Assembly (NCBI GenBank): GCA_937944855.1
Contig: CALFAY010000007.1
Location: forward strand, 1 to 35,322
From: an uncultured Planctomycetota bacterium
GTDB taxonomy: Bacteria; Planctomycetota; Planctomycetia; Gemmatales; HRBIN36
DNA length: 35,322 nt
Direction: 5' to 3'
Shown here: piece by piece, positions 16,803 through 24,537 of the stretch
Numbering within the stretch: position 1 is the stretch's first letter
Layout of the letters: each line of letters opens with the position of its first letter
Notes under the pieces: model-generated
The model's input: only the letters and a program-made list of their open reading frames with translations
Told to the model about the DNA's origin: nothing
Databases searched by the model: none
Position numbers and translations under genes: made by a program

Positions 16803-16808
16803 TACAAT
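16803..16808 (+). promoter_or_regulatory. Candidate -10 box (TACAAT) for the TrmB-like gene
   Basis: TACAAT ends only 7 nt before ATG 16816, so a transcript starting at the usual distance would be leaderless or nearly so. The palindrome TAGTACTA (16808-16815 region) overlaps the start. No convincing -35 box is seen. The histidine kinase gene reads away on the other strand from 16754. Confidence 0.35.
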
Positions 16809-16815
16809 TAGTACT

Positions 16816-17589
16816 ATGAAGCCAGGCACGGACGACAGGGAATACGAGTTCGGCGTACCGTTTCCCGGACGCATCGTGGAGCCGGAGCGATGGACGAACA
16901 CGGCCTTGAAAAAACTGCCGGTGGGGGGAACGCTGCGGTGGGAGGAGATCTTCGGCCGCAAGGCTCCTATCGTCCTCGATCTGGGCTGCGGCAACGGGCG
17001 GGCATTGATCCAGAGTGCGTTAACCCGGCCTGATCATGACCATCTCGGCGTGGACATTCTGCCGGTCGTGATCCGCTATGCCACGCGGCGGGCCAATCAG
17101 CGGGGCCTGACCAACATCCGTTTCGCCGTCGCCGAAGCCCGCGACTTCCTGGCCCGGCTGGTGGAGCCGCACAGCGTCGCCGAGATCCACATTTACCATC
17201 CGCAGCCGTACTACGACATCGCCGAGGTGCATCGTCGGCTCGTCACGCCGGAGTTTCTGGGCTTGGTGCATCGGGCCTTGGTCCCCAGGGGGAAGCTGTT
17301 CATTCAGAGCGACAACCCCGGCTACTGGCAGTACATTCGGGAAATCGTGCCGTATTACTTCGAGTTCCACGAACTAAAAGGCCCCTGGCCAGACGCTCCC
17401 CAGGGCAAGACGCGCCGGGAAATCATTGCCCGGCAACAGGGGCTTCCCGTTTTTCGGGGCTGGGGCACGGCACGGCCGGGCCTCGATCCAGGGCAGGTCC
17501 GCCGATGGGCCGAACAACTCCCGCCGCCGATCTTCGACGCCGACCGGCGCCTGCGGCTCCTCGACCGCCTGGAACGAGAAGCGGACTGA
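16816..17589 (+). CDS. TrmB-like tRNA (guanine-N7)-methyltransferase, divergent
   Basis: The 257-aa protein has a class I SAM-binding fold: motif I VLDLGCGNGRAL, then LGVDILPVVIRYATRRA, and NIRFAVAEARDFL. The order and spacing match TrmB, which makes m7G46 in tRNA. However, the hallmark FPDPWPK-x-HxKRR is replaced by YHPQPYYD-x-HRR, and the usual C-terminal T-x-(Y/F)-E motif appears as KTRREI. Rather than a lost enzyme this may be a planctomycete subfamily, because LVTPEFLGLVHRALVPRGKL downstream is well kept. Function as TrmB is likely but unproven. It has no Shine-Dalgarno and diverges from the histidine kinase gene. Confidence 0.8.
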   Translation: MKPGTDDREYEFGVPFPGRIVEPERWTNTALKKLPVGGTLRWEEIFGRKAPIVLDLGCGNGRALIQSALTRPDHDHLGVDILPVVIRYATRRANQRGLTNIRFAVAEARDFLARLVEPHSVAEIHIYHPQPYYDIAEVHRRLVTPEFLGLVHRALVPRGKLFIQSDNPGYWQYIREIVPYYFEFHELKGPWPDAPQGKTRREIIARQQGLPVFRGWGTARPGLDPGQVRRWAEQLPPPIFDADRRLRLLDRLEREAD

Positions 17590-17622
17590 GAAGCAGATCT
17601 GCCAAGCGGTGTCAGGGAGATG

Positions 17623-20259
17623 TCACACCGGCATGGGATCCGCCTGACTCAGTTTTTCCTGCAAGTCCGGCCCGGCTTCTCGCGTTCCCCGACAGCGAGG
17701 ATACTTGGAACAACCGAGGAACCAGCCCTGGCGGCCTTGCCGCAGCTTCATCGGACTGCCGCATTCCGGGCAGGTCTCGCTGATTTCGACCTGGGGCACT
17801 TCTTGCTTCGCCGGAGGCGGATAGCGTCGGCGGATTTCCTCCTGGAGCTGCTCAGGCAAATCCTTGACGTTCTTGATGCTGCGGCACTTGGGATAGGCAG
17901 CACAGCCGAGGAACGGTCCTCGAGGTCCTTTGCGGACCACCATCGGTCCGCCGCATTTGTCGCAGGTCACGCCGGTGTCAATCGGCTTGACGGGATTGCC
18001 CTCGGCATCGAGATCGAGAGCATATTTGCACTTCGGATAACTGGAACAGGCCAGGAACGGACCCCGGCGCCCACGTCGGATGACCATCGGACTGCCGCAC
18101 TTCTCGCAGGTATGCTCCGTCTTGACGGCGGCGGGGACCGGCTTGCCTTCGGCGTCCAGATTCATCGTCACCTTGCATTCCGGAAAGCCGCTGCACGCCA
18201 GGAAAAGGCCCCGCTTGCCCTGCCGCTCGACCACCGGTTTGCCGCACTCGGGGCACTTGTGCTCCGTCTGGCGCGGCGGCTCTTTCTTGGCCTCGACCTC
18301 GTCCTTCTTGATGTACTTGCACTCGGGATAGCCGGAGCAACCGTAGAAAATGCCCGCCTTGCTGCGTTTCTCCACCAGCGGCTTGCCGCACTCCGGGCAG
18401 ACGTCCAACCCGGTCTGCATCTTCGTTTCAGCTTCCTTGAGCGACTGCTGAAACGGTTCGTAGAACTCCTGCAATACCTGGTCGCGGGGAATCTTGCCCG
18501 ACTCGATCTGGTCCAGCTCTTCCTCCATGTGGCTGGTGAACTTCAGGTCCATCACCTTGGGGAAGTGTTCCACGAGCAGATCGGTGACCATCATGCCGAT
18601 CGGAGTGGCGTAGAACTTGCGGTCCTTCTGCTCGACGTAGCCCCGCTCCTGAATCTTGCTGATGATCGTGGCATAGGTGCTGGGTCGGCCGATGCCTTCC
18701 TTTTCCAGCGTTTTGACCAGCGAGGCTTCCGTGTAGCGGGGCGGCGGCTGGGTGAAGTGCTGGCTGGGCGTCAGGTCCAGAAGTTCCAGTTTCTGCTGTT
18801 CGGCGAGCGGCGGAAGGATCGCGTCCTCCTGTTTGCCCGACGGCGTGTACACCCGGCGGTAGCCGTCGAACTTCATGACCTTGCCCTGGGCCTTGAACAG
18901 CCCGTCGCCCGCCCGAACTTCGACATCGGTGACGGAGAAAACGGCCGGGGTCATCTGGCTGGCCACGAAGCGGTTGTAAATGAGCGTGTACAGCTTCAAC
19001 TGGTCGGCCGGCAGGTACGGGGCCACTTTCTGCGGCGTGTAGCTGAGGTCGGTCGGCCGGATGGCTTCGTGACCTTCCTGAGCCGCCTTGCCGCTTTCGT
19101 ACACGTTCGGCTTGTCGGGCAGATAGGCCGACCCGAATTGCTGCCCGATCAGCGACCGCACGGCATCGAGGGCGTCCTGTGAGACGCGGACGCTGTCGGT
19201 ACGCATGTAGGTGATGAGAGCGACCGAGCCTTCGCTGCCCAGTTCAACACCCTCATACAACCGCTGGGCCAGCATCATCGTCTTCTTGGCCGAGAAGCGG
19301 AAGCGGACGCTGGCCTGCTGCTGCAACGTGCTCGTCGTGAACGGAGGTTGAGGCCGCTCCGCGCGGTCCTTCTGCTCGACTTTGGCGACGACATATTCCG
19401 CTGGGCGAAGAGCCGCGACGATGCTCTCGGCCGTCTGCTGGTCCTTGCAGGCGAACGTCTCGCCTTTCCACTCGGCCAGTTCGGCCCGGAAGGCACCCTC
19501 GGGCAGCGGCTTTTCTTCCTCTGCCAAGCCCGGTCCGGAAGCTGGTTGGCCATCTGCCTGTTCATGGGCAGGGGGCTTCTTACCGGCGGATTTGGTTTTC
19601 CTGGCGGCGGAAGTCGGCCGAGTCGGCATGGAGCCGGGGAGGAATCCCTCTGGCCGCAGCGTGGCGGTGATCTTCCAGTATTCCTCGGGCTGGAAAGCAG
19701 CGATTTCCCGTTCCCGTTCGACGATCAACCGCACCGCCACCGACTGCACCCGGCCCGCACTGAGGTGTTGGGCCAGCTTGCGGCTCAGCAGCGGGCTGAG
19801 TTGGTAGCCCACGACGCGATCCAGGAACCGCCGGGCCTCCTGGGCCTGGACGCGGTCCATGTTGATCTTGCCGGGATTGCGGAAGGCGTCCTGAACGGCT
19901 TTCCTGGTGATTTCGTTGAAGGTGACACGGCGAACGCGGTCATCCTTCAGTCCAAGCGTTTCTTTCAGATGCCAGGCGATGGCCTCGCCTTCGCGGTCGG
20001 GGTCGGGAGCCAGATAGACCGTGTCCGCCTTGGACGCCTGCTTTTTCAGGGCGTCGATCACGTCCTTGCGATCTTTCAAGGTGACGTAGGTGGGCACCCA
20101 CCCCGATTCGATGTCGATGCCGAATTTGCTCTTGGGCAGGTCGCGGACGTGGCCTTTGCTGGCGGCGACTTCAAAGTCCGGTCCCAAATACTTGCTGATC
20201 GTCTTCGCCTTGGCGGGCGACTCGACGATGACCAGGTGTTTCTTCTTCCGTGCGGGCAC
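17623..20259 (-). CDS. topA: DNA topoisomerase I with five C-terminal zinc ribbons
   Basis: This type IA topoisomerase relaxes negative supercoils. It has 878 residues. The TOPRIM domain has LVIVESPAKAKTI and APDPDREGEAIAWH; the active-site tyrosine is Tyr351 in ITYMRTDSVRVS; and FLDRVVGYQLSPLL and LSAGRVQSVAVRLI are classical. A low-complexity Ala/Pro/Lys linker at about 207-255 interrupts the core. Five Cys4 zinc ribbons of the topoisomerase type follow from about residue 615 to near the C-terminus; E. coli TopA has three. The start is GTG 20259, fixed by AGGAG 8 nt upstream. It converges on the TrmB-like gene with a 33-bp gap. Confidence 0.98.
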   Translation of the reverse strand: MPARKKKHLVIVESPAKAKTISKYLGPDFEVAASKGHVRDLPKSKFGIDIESGWVPTYVTLKDRKDVIDALKKQASKADTVYLAPDPDREGEAIAWHLKETLGLKDDRVRRVTFNEITRKAVQDAFRNPGKINMDRVQAQEARRFLDRVVGYQLSPLLSRKLAQHLSAGRVQSVAVRLIVEREREIAAFQPEEYWKITATLRPEGFLPGSMPTRPTSAARKTKSAGKKPPAHEQADGQPASGPGLAEEEKPLPEGAFRAELAEWKGETFACKDQQTAESIVAALRPAEYVVAKVEQKDRAERPQPPFTTSTLQQQASVRFRFSAKKTMMLAQRLYEGVELGSEGSVALITYMRTDSVRVSQDALDAVRSLIGQQFGSAYLPDKPNVYESGKAAQEGHEAIRPTDLSYTPQKVAPYLPADQLKLYTLIYNRFVASQMTPAVFSVTDVEVRAGDGLFKAQGKVMKFDGYRRVYTPSGKQEDAILPPLAEQQKLELLDLTPSQHFTQPPPRYTEASLVKTLEKEGIGRPSTYATIISKIQERGYVEQKDRKFYATPIGMMVTDLLVEHFPKVMDLKFTSHMEEELDQIESGKIPRDQVLQEFYEPFQQSLKEAETKMQTGLDVCPECGKPLVEKRSKAGIFYGCSGYPECKYIKKDEVEAKKEPPRQTEHKCPECGKPVVERQGKRGLFLACSGFPECKVTMNLDAEGKPVPAAVKTEHTCEKCGSPMVIRRGRRGPFLACSSYPKCKYALDLDAEGNPVKPIDTGVTCDKCGGPMVVRKGPRGPFLGCAAYPKCRSIKNVKDLPEQLQEEIRRRYPPPAKQEVPQVEISETCPECGSPMKLRQGRQGWFLGCSKYPRCRGTREAGPDLQEKLSQADPMPV

Positions 20260-20301
20260 GATGGACTCCTAGGCTCCGCGCAACTCCATCTCGTTCAACA
20301 A

Positions 20302-20331
20302 ACCGGGGGACTTTGCGTCCCCCGCCCCGGT
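20302..20331. repeat. GC-rich inverted repeat between topA and the PpiD-like gene
   Basis: GGGGGAC (20305-20311) pairs perfectly with GTCCCCC (20317-20323) over a TTTGC loop. ACCGGGG (20302-20308) can alternatively pair with CCCCGGT (20325-20331), so two overlapping stems exclude each other. No T-run follows on either strand, so this is not a plain terminator. It sits 43 bp upstream of the topA start. Confidence 0.6.
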
Positions 20332-20336
20332 AGGCG

Positions 20337-20364
20337 TTGTTCTAATCGGCAACCTCGCTACAAT
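20337..20364 (+). promoter_or_regulatory. Candidate promoter of the PpiD-like gene
   Basis: TTGTTC (20337-20342), a 16-nt spacer and TACAAT (20359-20364) resemble a sigma-70 promoter. The predicted start would give a leader of about 100 nt before ATG 20473. The decamer GCTACAATCC also occurs, with one change, before the Trx/PDZ gene. Confidence 0.45.
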
Positions 20365-20472
20365 CCGTATATGACCGGGAGGTTGCATTTCACCCATACT
20401 ACAAGGATTGTCGGCGTGTCAAGCCGATGCCCCGGCGGACACGTCGGAACTTTGCCGTAACATGAGGTTGCC

Positions 20473-23160
20473 ATGGCATTTAAGCCGTTCGAGTTCTTCC
20501 GCAAACGCCGTCGGGTCCTCCTCGCCCTGATCACGATCATGGCGATGTTCGTGTTCGTGATCGGCGATGCCCTGATCGGCTCGCCGGGTAGCGGAGGGGG
20601 GCCGTTGTCCCGTGGCATCATGTCCCTGTTCGGCTTCGTGCCGCGAGACCGCGTGGCCGTCGTGGGCGGGGCCAACGTCACGCTCACCGACTTGCGGGAA
20701 TTGGCGGCCCAGCGGGAGGCGGCCTATCGGCTGGTCCTGGCCGTCCGGGAAGCCGCTCAGGATGCCATTCTCCGCAAGGAAGCCAATTTCACCGATGCCG
20801 ATTTCCGCCTTCGCGAATCCCCCCACCAGGAGGACCAGCTGAAGTTCCGAGAACGGCTCGAAAACGTCCGTCAGTCCAAACCGGAAGTGTGGCGGAAACT
20901 GACCGAAATCCGCCCTTGCATGGTCAACGACGCCCTCGCCGACTTCGACTTCTCCGATTTGCAGGCGTTCATCCAGCGGCACGGCCGATTGCCCACCGAA
21001 GCGGATTCGCCGCTCACGGCGGAAAACCTCATCACCTTTGCCTGGTGGAAGAGCCGGGCCGACCAGCTCGGCATCGTCTTCAACACCGCCAAGGTCAAGG
21101 AGGAACTGCTTCGCGTGGCTGCTGGGGATGCTGTGCAGGCCAGCGATTTGCCCTCCATCGTCCGCGCTGCCTTTCGGCGGACCCGTCAGGAAACTGCGGA
21201 CCTCGACAAGTTATTGACCTGGCTGGGCAATGAAATGCGGGTCATGGTCGCCAAGGGCATCGTCCTGGGAGCGGAGCGTCGGGCCTTTTTCGGCTCCGCG
21301 CCGCTGTCCGTTCAGGCGACGCCGCTCGACCTGTGGAATGCCTTCGTCAAGGTGCGGACGCAGCTCGACGTGGGCATCTTGACCATCCCGGTCAACCAGG
21401 GTCATTTCCTCCAGCAGGTTGCCGATCCAACCCCAGAGCAGGTCAAGGAGTTCTACAACAAGTACCGCTCGCAGGAACCCGACCCGGCCCGGGACACGCC
21501 CGGCTTCCGCATCCCGAAGCTGTACCAGATCGAATTCGTTTACGCCGATGTCAATCCGACGGCCGACGCCGGGAAGTATTACCACACCTGGGCGCGGGCG
21601 ATTCAGGAACTCGACCCGCTGACGTTCCTGGCCGGGATCGTGGATTACTACGAGAAGAACAAAGACGTCCGCTACCGCATCGAGGAGCCGTACATTGTCA
21701 GCGTCTCTGATGCGGAGAACGGTCAAGCGGCCTACTACCGGCGTGCCCCGCTGCCGCCGGCCGGTCCGTGGCTCGACGCCGCTGCCGCCCAGCAGACCGA
21801 AGCCGCTCAGGCGGTGGGAGTCGTGACCGCGGCCTTGACGTCGGCGGCCGTGGGAGGGACGAGCTTTGGTCCGGTGCTGCTGCCCAGCGGTCGTCCCCTC
21901 CCGATGCACCAGGCTCAGAGCGTCGAACTGGCTGCCGTGATCGGCGACGTGGCCGCTTCCGCATCGCTCGGCCTGGGTCCGACAGGAATCCTGGCCTATC
22001 CGCCCCGATTGGCGTATGTGGAAAAGTTTGTGCCGCTTTCCGAGGCCTTCGGCGGCATCGCGGACACCCTGACCGACGAGCTGGTTCACAACCTTCTGGA
22101 AGCGGATTTCAAGAAGCTCCAAGCCGATCTGGCCTCCTACGGCGAGACCTACCGTCGGGAATACGCCCGATGGCGGGCACGACCGGGAGCACGGGCCGAC
22201 TCCGGAGCCAAGTTCACCCCGCCGCCTTTCACCTACAAGAAGGACGGCCAGGAAGTGGCCGAACCGCTCGATGAGTACCTGAAACGCTTTGCCGAGACGC
22301 GGGGCATGCTGCTGGAACGCATGGACGAGATGCGCTCGCAAGCGGAGCTTCTCAAGGAGAAGGGCAAATCCCCGCTGGGCAGCCTGCTCAAGCCGCTGTT
22401 CTTCGAGGGTGCCTTCCTGTCCGGCAAGCAGTTCGATGACTTCGTGGCCAGGAAACTGGTCGAAGCCCCCGGGCTGTTTCAAGCGCGTCAGGTTCCTGAA
22501 GTCGAAGAGGGAATGCCCCGCAGGAGCCTGACCCGCAGGTACGCCCTGTACTGGAAACGCGCCGAGGCCGAAGCCCGCACCCCGCCCCTGGAGGAGATTT
22601 ACGCGAACGTCATGGAAGCCTGGAAGGTCCAGCAGGCCCGTGCCCTTGCCGAGGCTGCCGCCCGCGACCTGGCCGACAAGGCCGCCAAAGAAGGCTCGGA
22701 TGGCTACCGCCTTCTGGTGGACTCCCCGCTGGGGGAGTACACCGAAAAAGTGCTGGCCCGCTTCGAACCGGCGTCGCTGGGCGTCGGCGTTCTGAACTAC
22801 CGTCCGGCTCCCATTCCGACCATCGAGTATCCGACCGACGATTTTCTCGATCAGGTCATGAAGGACCTGCAAACGCCGGGACAGACCGCGGTGGTCACCA
22901 ACAAGCCGAAATCGGCTTACTATGTGCTGTTCTTGAGGGAGCGCCGTCAGCCGCGGGCCACCGATCCCCTGGCGGTGAGCGAATTTGATCTGCAGGTGTT
23001 GCTGCCTTCGCCTCAGCGACAGCTTCAGGTCCAGGGCATGCCCTTGTCAGACTGGATCCTCTTCGAACGCTACGAACGCTTCATCAAACAGTGGAACGAG
23101 TACTTCAAGGACGTGACACGCTTCAATGCCGACGTGGCCAACGCCTTCAAAAGCTCCTGA
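20473..23160 (+). CDS. PpiD/SurA-N-like membrane chaperone
   Basis: This 895-residue protein has a short basic N-terminus and one transmembrane helix at about 15-33 (VLLALITIMAMFVFVIGDAL), leaving a long extracytoplasmic part. That layout, and the following VAVVGGANVTLTDLRELAAQ, match the SurA/PpiD N-terminal chaperone domain. Repeated motifs such as PTPEQVKEFYNKYR and a long helical C-terminal part are also seen. I find no clear parvulin (PPIase) domain, so it may be a holdase without isomerase activity. PpiD assists outer-membrane and secreted protein folding at the inner membrane; this role is inferred. GAGG lies 8 nt before the ATG. The annotation as PpiD-like rests on architecture more than on motifs. 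Confidence 0.75.
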   Translation: MAFKPFEFFRKRRRVLLALITIMAMFVFVIGDALIGSPGSGGGPLSRGIMSLFGFVPRDRVAVVGGANVTLTDLRELAAQREAAYRLVLAVREAAQDAILRKEANFTDADFRLRESPHQEDQLKFRERLENVRQSKPEVWRKLTEIRPCMVNDALADFDFSDLQAFIQRHGRLPTEADSPLTAENLITFAWWKSRADQLGIVFNTAKVKEELLRVAAGDAVQASDLPSIVRAAFRRTRQETADLDKLLTWLGNEMRVMVAKGIVLGAERRAFFGSAPLSVQATPLDLWNAFVKVRTQLDVGILTIPVNQGHFLQQVADPTPEQVKEFYNKYRSQEPDPARDTPGFRIPKLYQIEFVYADVNPTADAGKYYHTWARAIQELDPLTFLAGIVDYYEKNKDVRYRIEEPYIVSVSDAENGQAAYYRRAPLPPAGPWLDAAAAQQTEAAQAVGVVTAALTSAAVGGTSFGPVLLPSGRPLPMHQAQSVELAAVIGDVAASASLGLGPTGILAYPPRLAYVEKFVPLSEAFGGIADTLTDELVHNLLEADFKKLQADLASYGETYRREYARWRARPGARADSGAKFTPPPFTYKKDGQEVAEPLDEYLKRFAETRGMLLERMDEMRSQAELLKEKGKSPLGSLLKPLFFEGAFLSGKQFDDFVARKLVEAPGLFQARQVPEVEEGMPRRSLTRRYALYWKRAEAEARTPPLEEIYANVMEAWKVQQARALAEAAARDLADKAAKEGSDGYRLLVDSPLGEYTEKVLARFEPASLGVGVLNYRPAPIPTIEYPTDDFLDQVMKDLQTPGQTAVVTNKPKSAYYVLFLRERRQPRATDPLAVSEFDLQVLLPSPQRQLQVQGMPLSDWILFERYERFIKQWNEYFKDVTRFNADVANAFKSS

Positions 23161-23372
23161 CGCGCAGCCGGCCCATTCGTGAGTCGTCGAGCAACTGAAC
23201 TTGCCGCGTAAGCAGGGCAAAGCCTGCCCAAGGCCGCTCTGGACTGTCGAGTGCTTGCCGTTTCGGCAAAGTTTGACAGGTTGGGAGGGCTTGAGAGTCG
23301 GGATTTGCCAAAGCCGGGTCGCTCTCCCGACCGATTCACCTCTTAACGGCGAATGGGCACGAGGAGAGCGGC

Positions 23373-23597
23373 ATGCCGGCCTACATGCGAGTTTTTCCCC
23401 GCCAAGTGGAAGAAGAGTCCGACTCCAGGCAGAAGCCGACCGTTCGCGTCCGCCTTGGCGACCTGTTCCCGCTGCTGGCAATGGCTCACCGCGGCAACTA
23501 CCTGTGGCTGCACGACTTCGAGGATGACGAGATCTGCATCACCCCCGACCTGTACGAACTCCTGCTGACCTTCCGATCTTACCGCCCCTCAGCCTGA
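23373..23597 (+). CDS. Small acidic protein (74 aa), unknown function
   Basis: GAGGAG (23361-23366) is correctly spaced before ATG 23373. The protein starts MPAYMRVFPRQVEEESDS and contains VRVRLGDLFPLLAMAHRGN, YLWLHDFEDDEI and PDLYELLLTFRSYR, which looks like a compact folded domain with balanced composition. No signal peptide or transmembrane segment is present. A weak terminator follows its stop. I do not recognise the family. It lies 212 bp after the PpiD-like gene and may have its own promoter, although none is clear. Confidence 0.65.
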   Translation: MPAYMRVFPRQVEEESDSRQKPTVRVRLGDLFPLLAMAHRGNYLWLHDFEDDEICITPDLYELLLTFRSYRPSA

Positions 23598-23600
23598 GCG

Positions 23601-23623
23601 ATCCGCAAGGCGGATTCAGTTTT
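23601..23623 (+). terminator. Weak intrinsic terminator after the 74-aa gene
   Basis: ATCCGC and GCGGAT form a 6-bp stem with a 3-nt loop, followed by TCAG and TTTT. The hairpin overlaps the stop codon of the converging gene (23616-23618). Confidence 0.4.
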
Positions 23624-24488
23624 CGTCATCTTCCTTGAACAAATCCGGCTTGCCGAGCAATTGCGTGATCTGCGTTTGACCTCGCAATTCGCCTTCGATC
23701 AGTTTGATCCGCTGTTCCAGCTCCCGCAGCTTCGCTTGCAGGGCATTGAGCCGCACCATCGGATCGTCCCTGGCCACCGGACGCGGCACAGTCGGGTAGC
23801 CCAGTTGCCGTTGCAACGCCGAGAACAGAAACAGCGGATCCCGGCCGTGGCTGGCCTTGGCGATCTTGCCCTCCTTCTCGCCGAACAGCGGCGGAGGGAA
23901 GTCGGTCTCATTCGGATTGGCTCGCAACTGGTCCTTGATGTAAAGCTCGGAGCGGACATAGACCAGATCGGCGAATTCAACCTCGCCGATGTTCCGCCGA
24001 ATCGTCTCGATGTACGCCCGCCATTCGTCATCGAAGAACGGATCGTCGGAGATGCTCGTCAGCCCCTCGTCGAAGCCGAGCTTGTTTCGGCTAAGCACCT
24101 CGAACTCGAAGATGAACAATCCTGGCCGTGTCGGATTGTCTGAGCGATAACGGGCTTCCGCTTCAAGCACTTCCAGAGCGGTGTCCAGACTGAACCGCAG
24201 ACCTTCCTTCTCAGCGCAGGTGATGATGAAGGTCTGGAACGGCGTGAAGTAGTGGGCGAGTCGGGCGAACCCTGGACCGAGCAGCCCGGAATGTTTCAAC
24301 TCGGTGGCGAGGTACTGGATCGCCAGCGGCAAGCGGGTCGTGGTCAGGATCTCTTCGTGGATGCGCTCCAGAATCTCCTGGGCCGCCTGATTGGCCTTGA
24401 GGCGTTCTCGGAAGCAGTGGAAGAAATATGCCTGCTCAATGTACTCTTCTCGATCCAGAACTCCCAGCTTGTTTCTCATGCCATTCAT
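23616..24488 (-). CDS. Conserved hypothetical protein (about 290 aa), planctomycete type
   Basis: From ATG 24488 the protein is MNGMRNKLGVLDREEYIEQAYFF..., with a second start three codons later (24479). GGGGAG lies about 11 nt upstream of the first ATG, which favours it. The protein has no signal or transmembrane segment; it is mostly helical and acidic/basic mixed. The C-terminus is a predicted coiled coil (MVRLNALQAKLRELEQRIKL) ending in acidic residues. I recall near-identical N-termini in other planctomycete proteins of unknown function, so it is probably conserved, but I can give no function. Its 5' end overlaps the upstream region of the Trx/PDZ gene, forming a divergent pair only 49 bp apart. 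Confidence 0.85.
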   Translation of the reverse strand: MNGMRNKLGVLDREEYIEQAYFFHCFRERLKANQAAQEILERIHEEILTTTRLPLAIQYLATELKHSGLLGPGFARLAHYFTPFQTFIITCAEKEGLRFSLDTALEVLEAEARYRSDNPTRPGLFIFEFEVLSRNKLGFDEGLTSISDDPFFDDEWRAYIETIRRNIGEVEFADLVYVRSELYIKDQLRANPNETDFPPPLFGEKEGKIAKASHGRDPLFLFSALQRQLGYPTVPRPVARDDPMVRLNALQAKLRELEQRIKLIEGELRGQTQITQLLGKPDLFKEDDEN

Positions 24489-24494
24489 TCTAGC

Positions 24495-24500
24495 TACAAT
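24495..24500 (+). promoter_or_regulatory. Candidate -10 box (TACAAT) for the Trx/PDZ gene
   Basis: GCTACAATCT at 24493-24502 repeats the sequence found before the PpiD-like gene. Expected start near 24507 leaves about a 30-nt leader with GAGAGGAA before ATG 24538. The -35 region is poor (TTCTCA at 16 nt). Confidence 0.45.
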
Positions 24501-24537
24501 CTCCCCGTTGCCTGAAGTCTGCGGTGCGAGAGGAACT

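Noticed and set aside
16755..16994. 80-residue N-terminal extension of the histidine kinase
   Set aside because: It would overlap the TrmB-like coding region on the other strand and has no signal or domain. ATG 16754 directly precedes the first transmembrane helix.
23161..23372. Hairpin GCAGG...CCTGC after the PpiD-like gene as a terminator
   Set aside because: The stem is short and no T-run follows.
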